A stretch of 64,000 nucleotides of DNA, taken from Oscillospiraceae bacterium. GTDB lineage: Bacteria > Bacillota > Clostridia > Oscillospirales > Ruminococcaceae. A program made the translations under genes and the position numbers. Below, in pieces: positions 59,723-64,000 of the stretch. The first letter of the stretch is position 1; every line of letters begins with the position of its first letter. Under the pieces are notes generated by a model. The model did no database searches. It was given only the letters and a program-made list of their open reading frames with translations, and had not been told where the DNA came from. Location: assembly GCA_025757845.1 (NCBI GenBank), contig CP107211.1, forward strand, positions 1,922,001 to 1,986,000, read 5' to 3'.

Positions 59723-59806
59723 ATGCCGATTACTTTGACGTTCCATATCTTCGGATTGGTATTTACCATCAAGGTAAAAAGCGAGAACCGCCACCCTGGC
59801 CGGTGA
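59723..59806 (+). CDS. 27-residue hydrophobic/basic peptide, candidate type I toxin
   Basis: Reads MPITLTFHIFGLVFTIKVKS followed by ENRHPGR. A hydrophobic stretch of about 17 residues is followed by a charged, basic tail, the layout of small membrane-acting type I toxins. A very strong SD (GGAAGGAGGTGA) stands 5 nt before the ATG; CTTCCGGAAG at 59701-59710 overlaps it. The mRNA would run from about 59649 to the terminator at 59917-59946, leaving a long 3' tail for so short an ORF. Leader AAGGCACTGC (59665-59674) is complementary to GCAGTGCCTT in the 3' tail (59865-59874). A convergent antisense promoter covers that tail. Toxicity is inference; no known family could be assigned with certainty. 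Confidence 0.65.
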   Translation: MPITLTFHIFGLVFTIKVKSENRHPGR

Positions 59807-59879
59807 CGGTTCTTAGATCCTTAGGTTCTTAGAATAGATCATCAAAAAGGGCTGACCGCTTGTCGCAGTGCCTTTTCTT
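59775..59879 (-). ncRNA. Candidate antisense RNA (antitoxin) to the small ORF
   Basis: About 105 nt from the consensus promoter at 59914-59886 to a terminator formed by GAACCGTCACC / GGTGGCGGTTC (59812-59785) followed by TCGCTTTTT. It has no SD-led ORF. It is fully complementary to the 3' part of the peptide mRNA, including the last codons and stop. Its 5' sequence AAAAGGCACTGC repeats the leader of the peptide mRNA. Confidence 0.6.
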
Positions 59880-59885
59880 GTTTAC

Positions 59886-59914
59886 AGTATACTCGTTTTC
59901 AAATAATCTGTCAA
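59886..59914 (-). promoter_or_regulatory. Antisense RNA promoter
   Basis: Minus strand: perfect TTGACA (59914-59909), 17-bp spacer, TATACT (59891-59886). It is stronger on paper than the peptide promoter. Confidence 0.8.
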
Positions 59915-59916
59915 GG

Positions 59917-59947
59917 GCACGCAGTCTCGTTTCTGCGTGCTTTTTTG
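59917..59947 (+). terminator. Terminator of the small-peptide mRNA
   Basis: Perfect 8-bp stem GCACGCAG / CTGCGTGC with 8-nt loop, then TTTTTTG on the plus strand. It lies just past the stop of the convergent epimerase gene. Confidence 0.75.
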
Positions 59948-60829
59948 TTACCGTTCAAAGGTAGTGCTCAAGGTCGTGGACCACTCCTCGCCGGGGGCAA
60001 GGCAGGCCGCAGCAGCACGCTGATTCCAGTCCTGCGGGTCGTCCTCAGCACCGGGCAGGCTCTGCCACGGCTCGATGCACACAAAGCGCACGGGCTTTGC
60101 CGGGGCCGACCAGATCAGCGAGTAGGGATAGCCTTCCACGTTGCACACAATGTGGCGGCCGGTGTCCTTTTCGTAGATGCCGACCGTTTTGGTGCGCAGG
60201 CCCGCCATGCAGAAGCTGTCGTTGGCAAACAGGTCATCCGTCAGCGGGATGGCCTGCTGGTTCTTCCACTGGTAATGGTTTTTGCCGGTCAGCAGGCCGT
60301 TGGGGTAAGCGTCCAGAATGACCGGGCTTTCCGGCTGGTCAAAGCGGAACTCATAATCCGTAGTGGTGTGCGCGGCATCAAAGGGGATGTTGAAAGCCGG
60401 GTGGTAGCCGATGCCAAAGCGCAGTTCCTCGGTACCGGGGTTGCGCACGCTCAGGGTGTGGTGCACGGTCTTGCCGTCCAGCCGGAAGGTGCTGGTGAGC
60501 ACAAAGTCAAAGGGGAAGCGCTCGGCTTTTATGGCTTCATCCGCGCGCAGCTCCAGCTGGATGGTATCGCCCTCGGCCTTGAGCAGGGTATGCTCCACAT
60601 CGCGGGCAAAGCCATGCTGGCCGCCCTTGTAGGTCTTGCCCTTTGCCTCAAAGGTGCCGCCGGGCAGCTTGCCCGTCCAGGGGAACAGGATGGGGGCGTG
60701 GCGCTTCCACACCGCCGGGTCGGCCTGCCACAGCAGCTCTTCGCCTGCTGCGTTTTTCAGGCTGACAGCCTCGGCACCGTGGGTATCCACGGTCAGGGTC
60801 AGAAATTCATTGTGAATGGTTGCCTGCAT
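59948..60829 (-). CDS. Aldose 1-epimerase family protein (LacX-like)
   Basis: A 293-residue galactose-mutarotase-like beta-sandwich. Visible family features: LTLTVDTHGAEAVSLKNAAG at the N-terminus, HAPILFPWTGKLPGG, the catalytic-type histidine in FGIGYHPAFNIPF, and the C-terminal CIEPWQSLPGAEDDP with the Glu. It would interconvert sugar anomers, substrate unknown. SD AAAGGAG. Single gene; no terminator of its own on the minus strand is clear. Confidence 0.9.
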   Translation of the reverse strand: MQATIHNEFLTLTVDTHGAEAVSLKNAAGEELLWQADPAVWKRHAPILFPWTGKLPGGTFEAKGKTYKGGQHGFARDVEHTLLKAEGDTIQLELRADEAIKAERFPFDFVLTSTFRLDGKTVHHTLSVRNPGTEELRFGIGYHPAFNIPFDAAHTTTDYEFRFDQPESPVILDAYPNGLLTGKNHYQWKNQQAIPLTDDLFANDSFCMAGLRTKTVGIYEKDTGRHIVCNVEGYPYSLIWSAPAKPVRFVCIEPWQSLPGAEDDPQDWNQRAAAACLAPGEEWSTTLSTTFER

Positions 60830-60911
60830 TGCTATGTCTCCTTTTTATGAAATTTCCTGATACCAGTATACTCTCCCCGCCCGCAAAAAGAAAGCCCCAG
60901 TCTGCCGGGCT

Positions 60912-62060
60912 TCAGCACCGCTGTGCCAGCGGCAGGGTGACGGAAAAGGTGGTGCCGTTTTCGCTGCTGCGTTCCACGGTCACACTGCCGCCATGCAACA
61001 CGGCAATCTCCCGCACAAGGGCAAGGCCAAGCCCCACGCCGCCCATCTCCCGGCTGCGGGATTTATCCACCCGGAAAAAGGGCTGGAAGATGCTGTCCCG
61101 ACAGTCTGCAGGGATGCCCGGGCCGGTATCCGCAATGCGCAGTACAGCGGTCTGCTTTTCCTGTTGCAGGGTGACGCGCACCGCACCGCCGGGGCGGTTA
61201 TACTTGATGCCGTTTTCCACCAGATTGAACACCAGCCGGTAGATCAGCGCATCGCTGCCCACCATGCCAAGTTCCTCGCAGTCCTGCTGCAAAGAGATAT
61301 TGTTTTTCTGGGCAAGGGGGGTCAGGTCGGTCAGGATCTCCTCCACCAGCGGCGCAAGGGCGATCTGGTCGGTGCGGGAGACTGATTGCAGATTGCTCAT
61401 CTCTAATAAAGTGCGCACAAGAGCGGTCAGGCGGTCCAGCTGCTCCCGCAGAGAGCGGATCAGCCCGGCAGTTTCGGCGTCCATGGCCGGGTGCTCCTCT
61501 GCAAACAGTTCCAGCTTCGTCTGCAAAATAGCCAGCGGGGTGCGCAGCTCGTGGGCGGCATTGCCCGCAAACTGCCGCTGCAACTCAAAGGACTGCGCCA
61601 GACCATCCAGCATCTTGTTCACCGACCGGCTCAACTGCCCGAATTCCTGCACAGTGTTTTCGTCCAGACGGGTGGTGGCAATGCTGTCCTGATCGACCTG
61701 CTGCGCCTGCTGCGCAAGCTGCTGTAACGGTTTCAGCGCTCTGCCGCTGACAAAATAAGCGATGGCAGCGCTGACGATGGTGACCACGACGGTGATGCAC
61801 CAGCCCTTGCGGCCAAAGACCACCTTTGCATCGTAGACTTCCTGCGAAAAATGCGCCAGCAGACTGGACATTTCCTCCTGCGGGATCTCGATGGTCAACG
61901 GATCCGCGCTGCCGGGCTGGTACTGCATCATAAAGCCGTTGAGGGCATCCATGCCGGTAACGCCGGTGCGGTATAAAAGCAGGTTCATGCACACGCAGGC
62001 GCAGGCGATGAGCAGCGCGGTCAGCAGGGTGATGCGCCATTGCAGGGACAAATGTTTCAT
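60912..62060 (-). CDS. Sensor histidine kinase
   Basis: A 382-residue membrane kinase: helix 1 (about 8-28), a short extracytoplasmic loop (about 30-85), helix 2 (about 88-106, CITVVVTIVSAAIAYFVSGR), HAMP-like region, HisKA with NAAHELRTPLAILQTKLELF, and HATPase with LVENGIKYNRPGGAVR, IADTGPGIP and GGVGLGLALVREI. The small sensor loop suggests membrane or small-ligand sensing. It overlaps the response regulator gene by 4 nt (ATGA). Confidence 0.94.
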   Translation of the reverse strand: MKHLSLQWRITLLTALLIACACVCMNLLLYRTGVTGMDALNGFMMQYQPGSADPLTIEIPQEEMSSLLAHFSQEVYDAKVVFGRKGWCITVVVTIVSAAIAYFVSGRALKPLQQLAQQAQQVDQDSIATTRLDENTVQEFGQLSRSVNKMLDGLAQSFELQRQFAGNAAHELRTPLAILQTKLELFAEEHPAMDAETAGLIRSLREQLDRLTALVRTLLEMSNLQSVSRTDQIALAPLVEEILTDLTPLAQKNNISLQQDCEELGMVGSDALIYRLVFNLVENGIKYNRPGGAVRVTLQQEKQTAVLRIADTGPGIPADCRDSIFQPFFRVDKSRSREMGGVGLGLALVREIAVLHGGSVTVERSSENGTTFSVTLPLAQRC

Positions 62061-62734
62061 TGCACCTCACCTCCGATCTCGTAGCCTTCCCCGATGCGGT
62101 TGCGGATGGGGTCGTAGCCCAGCGCCGCCCGCAGTTTTTTGCGCAGGGCAGAGATATGCACCCGGATGGAGTTGCTGAAGCTGTCTACGCTGCCGTCCCA
62201 GACGTGCTCGATGAGCTCCTCCTGACTGACCGGGCGGCCCTGATGCAGCAGCAGATATTCCAGTACGCCGCTCTCCTTCCGCGTCAGGGCAAGGGTCTGA
62301 CCGTCCACAGCAGCAACGCGGCTGCGGGTGTTGAAGCTCAGTCGTCCGCAGCACAGGCAGACATCCTGCTGGATAAATTTGCGCCGGGTCAGGCTGCGCA
62401 CCCGAGCTTCCAGCTCTGCAAGGTGAAAGGGCTTGGAAAGGTAATCGTTCGCCCCGGCATCCAGTCCCTCCACCTTATCTGCGATCTCGCTGCGCGCTGA
62501 TAAGATCAGCACACAGGTCTCAAGGTCGTGCCGGCGCAGGGTGCGCAGCACCTGCATTCCGTCCACCTTGGGCAGGTTGAGGTCCAGCAGTACAAGGTCG
62601 TACCGCTCTGCCGCCAGCGCTTCCAGCGCGGCCTCGCCGTCTGCGCAGGCATCCACCTCGTACCCGGACAGCCGCAGCTTTCGGGCAATATCCTCCCGCA
62701 GGGAGTGCTCGTCCTCTACCACCAAAAGGCGCAT
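62057..62734 (-). CDS. OmpR/PhoB-family response regulator
   Basis: A 225-residue regulator: receiver domain MRLLVVEDEHSLREDIARKL with phosphoacceptor Asp in DLVLLDLNLPKVDGM and Lys in YLSKPFHLAEL; C-terminal winged helix with LALTRKESGVLEYLLLHQGR and VHISALRKKLRAALG. The start at 62734 follows GGGAAAGG. It lies first in the pair. Direct repeats at 62801-62822 between it and the divergent CXXC/ferredoxin operon are the likely binding site. Confidence 0.94.
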   Translation of the reverse strand: MRLLVVEDEHSLREDIARKLRLSGYEVDACADGEAALEALAAERYDLVLLDLNLPKVDGMQVLRTLRRHDLETCVLILSARSEIADKVEGLDAGANDYLSKPFHLAELEARVRSLTRRKFIQQDVCLCCGRLSFNTRSRVAAVDGQTLALTRKESGVLEYLLLHQGRPVSQEELIEHVWDGSVDSFSNSIRVHISALRKKLRAALGYDPIRNRIGEGYEIGGEVQ

Positions 62735-62800
62735 CTTTGTTTTCCACCTTTCCCATAAAAATTGCGTTTTTTCTTCATTATAACAGATTATAGCAGACGG

Positions 62801-62858
62801 TGTTAAGATTCGTGTTAAGATTTTCTTAGCAAAGATTTTATCCCGCATGGTGTATACT
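62801..62858. promoter_or_regulatory. Direct-repeat operator and divergent promoters of the two-component/CXXC region
   Basis: TGTTAAGATT at 62801-62810 and again at 62813-62822 (12-bp period), followed by a degenerate TTCTTAGCA. Plus strand: -10 TATACT (62853-62858) with a poor -35, so activator dependence is likely. Minus strand: TTAACA and TATAAT (62783-62778, spacer 18) overlap the repeats, fitting autoregulation. Confidence 0.6.
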
Positions 62859-62882
62859 GATGCCATCAAACAACAGGAGGCT

Positions 62883-63029
62883 ATGATGTTCATGACGAAA
62901 AAACAGGCGCAGCTGCTTTTGCTGGCCGCCGGGGTGCTGATGCTGCTGTTCGGCTTATGGCGGGGCGAGGCCGACACCGTATTTTCAAAAGCCATCCGGC
63001 TGTGTATGGAGTGTGTGGGCATTGGATAA
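62883..63029 (+). CDS. CD1871A-type CXXC motif protein
   Basis: A 48-residue membrane peptide: MMFMTKKQAQLLLLAAGVLM starts it, one helix, then RGEADTVFSKAIRLCMECVG and IG at the end. The AIxxCxECxGIG ending is the hallmark of a small family found beside NapH-like ferredoxin proteins in Clostridia. SD CAGGAGG. Its 3' end overlaps the next gene. Likely an assembly or electron-transfer partner; function not established. Confidence 0.8.
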   Translation: MMFMTKKQAQLLLLAAGVLMLLFGLWRGEADTVFSKAIRLCMECVGIG

Positions 63030-63912
63030 GAAAACAAAAAAGCTTTCTCCCCTTGCCCGCTTCCGGGGCTTTATACAAGCCGGGGCTACCCTGCTGACCA
63101 ACATTCACCTGCCCAATTTTGCAAAAGGAACGCTGTATCAGGGCGGCGGAAAGCACGTCTGCGTGCCGGGGCTGAACTGCTATTCCTGCCCGGGCGCGGC
63201 CGGTGCCTGTCCGGTGGGAGCATTCCAGGCGGTGGTGGGCTCTTCCAAGTTCCGCTTTTCCTACTACATTACCGGCATCCTCATCCTCTTTGGGGTGCTG
63301 CTGGGGCGGTTCATCTGCGGTTTCCTCTGCCCATTCGGGTGGTTTCAGGAGCTTTTGCACAAGATCCCATCCCCCAAGCTCTCCACCAAAAAGCTGAAGC
63401 CGCTGCGCTATTTAAAGTATGCGGTGCTGCTGGTCATGGTGGTGCTGCTGCCTTTGCTGGCGGTCAATGAGCTGGGTATGGGCGACCCCTTCTTCTGCAA
63501 ATATCTCTGCCCGCAGGGCGTGCTGGAGGGTGCCATTCCCCTCTCCCTGACCAATGCGGGCATCCGCGCTGCGCTGGGCAAGCTGTTCACATGGAAGGCC
63601 TGCATCCTGCTGGCGGTCATCGTGGGCAGCGTGGTGTTCTACCGCCCCTTCTGCAAGTGGCTGTGCCCGCTGGGCGCGTTCTATGCGCTGCTGAACAAGG
63701 TCTCGCTGTTCCAGATGCGCGTAGACACCCACAAATGCGTTTCCTGCGGAGCCTGTGCAAAGGCTTGCAAGATGGACGTAGACATTACCAAGACCCCCAA
63801 CCACGCCGAATGTATCCGCTGCGGGATGTGCATGAAAGCCTGCCCCACGGACGCCATTCAGTACAAGTTCGGGCTGGGGGACCAATCAAATACCGAAACA
63901 ACAAAGGAGTAA
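63022..63912 (+). CDS. NapH/YccM-like membrane 4Fe-4S ferredoxin protein
   Basis: A 296-residue protein with about four membrane helices and several cysteine motifs: PGLNCYSCPGAAGACPVGAF, ICGFLCPFGW, CKYLCPQGV and CKWLCPLGA between helices, and a C-terminal 2x[4Fe-4S] ferredoxin pair (CVSCGACAKACKMD, CIRCGMCMKACPTD). It should pass electrons across or from the membrane. TTG at 63022 was chosen because GGAG lies 10 nt upstream; GTG at 63013 is too close to that SD. Confidence 0.9.
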   Translation: MDKKTKKLSPLARFRGFIQAGATLLTNIHLPNFAKGTLYQGGGKHVCVPGLNCYSCPGAAGACPVGAFQAVVGSSKFRFSYYITGILILFGVLLGRFICGFLCPFGWFQELLHKIPSPKLSTKKLKPLRYLKYAVLLVMVVLLPLLAVNELGMGDPFFCKYLCPQGVLEGAIPLSLTNAGIRAALGKLFTWKACILLAVIVGSVVFYRPFCKWLCPLGAFYALLNKVSLFQMRVDTHKCVSCGACAKACKMDVDITKTPNHAECIRCGMCMKACPTDAIQYKFGLGDQSNTETTKE

Positions 63913-63916
63913 AACC

Positions 63917-64000
63917 ATGAAGATCCATCGTATCGCCGCACTTTTGCTCAGCCTTGTGCTGGCTTTCAGCCTTGCCGCCTGCGGGCAGGGCGCATCCTCT
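63917..64000 (+). CDS. Lipoprotein, N-terminal fragment at window edge
   Basis: 28 residues are visible: MKIHRIAALLLSLVLAFSLA then ACGQGASS. A typical lipoprotein signal with lipobox SLAAC; SD AAAGGAG. It is 4 nt beyond the ferredoxin stop. In related clusters the third gene is often a thioredoxin-like or FMN-binding lipoprotein, but nothing visible decides this. Confidence 0.85.
   Translation, partial: MKIHRIAALLLSLVLAFSLAACGQGASS

Noticed and set aside
1..64000. CRISPR array, prophage or insertion sequence
   Set aside because: No regularly spaced repeats, integrase, transposase or phage structural motifs were found; the accessory content is limited to hicAB, the small-peptide locus and dispersed hairpin repeats.

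Overview
The window is a dense, high-G+C chromosomal segment of a Gram-positive-type Clostridia member. The evidence is a PolC-type replicase, RNase J, an Asp23/DhaL pair, ZapA, GdpP, LL-diaminopimelate aminotransferase (DapL), a CD1871A-type CXXC protein and near-consensus TTGACA-N17-TATAAT promoters. The content and codon use fit an Oscillospiraceae organism close to Faecalibacterium; that assignment is inference. No prophage, IS element or CRISPR array is visible. Almost everything is core metabolism or cell envelope, with small accessory pieces between.

Layout. 1-5000: 5' part of a class A penicillin-binding protein, a BofC-like exported protein, a 53-residue Cys protein, a Na/Pi cotransporter with PhoU tail, a 38-residue ORF and a CBS protein. 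5482-7585: Asp23 plus DhaL/FakA-like protein. 7688-8340: a hicAB toxin-antitoxin pair with a palindromic operator inside its promoter. 8348-19270: a minus-strand cluster pyrH-frr-uppS-cdsA-dxr-rseP-ispG-polC (translation, lipid carrier, isoprenoid and replication). 19465: tRNA-Gly(UCC). 19662-21517: lacI-type regulator plus HAD phosphatase with a LacI operator. 21723-29760: rplI-dnaB-tilS-hpt-ftsH followed by two unusual membrane-anchored proteins, one with a possible HEPN motif and one with four Thr-Arg repeats. 30142-35113: rnj-gdpP-glf. 35511-36493: rnhA plus a degenerate MnmA-like protein. 36582-42602: mgsA, then mrdA-mreD-mreC, mreB (rod-shape machinery) and maf. 42620-45675: dut, a U32 peptidase-family protein and zapA. 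46112-50536: glycogen phosphorylase and a GH13 enzyme whose nucleophile position is Asn. 50834-53076: NfeD/SPFH pair, YhcH protein, small membrane protein. 53136-55153: GntR-ABC module. 55429-59556: dapF-dapL, divergent acpP, proS. 59614-59946: candidate type I toxin-antitoxin locus. 59948-64000: aldose epimerase, two-component system, divergent CXXC/ferredoxin/lipoprotein operon running off the right edge.

Most striking points. (1) 59614-59946: a 27-codon hydrophobic/basic peptide gene with a strong SD, its own promoter and terminator, a long-range 5'-3' complementarity in its mRNA, and a convergent consensus antisense promoter with its own terminator, all inside about 330 bp. (2) Two families of dispersed hairpin repeats (copies at 29850 and 50549; 43101, 48565, 55282 and 55370), the first with a compensatory base-pair change. 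(3) Degenerate paralogues or enzymes: the dead-looking MnmA-like protein and the GH13 Asp-to-Asn change. All function calls rest on reading motifs by eye; no database search was possible.
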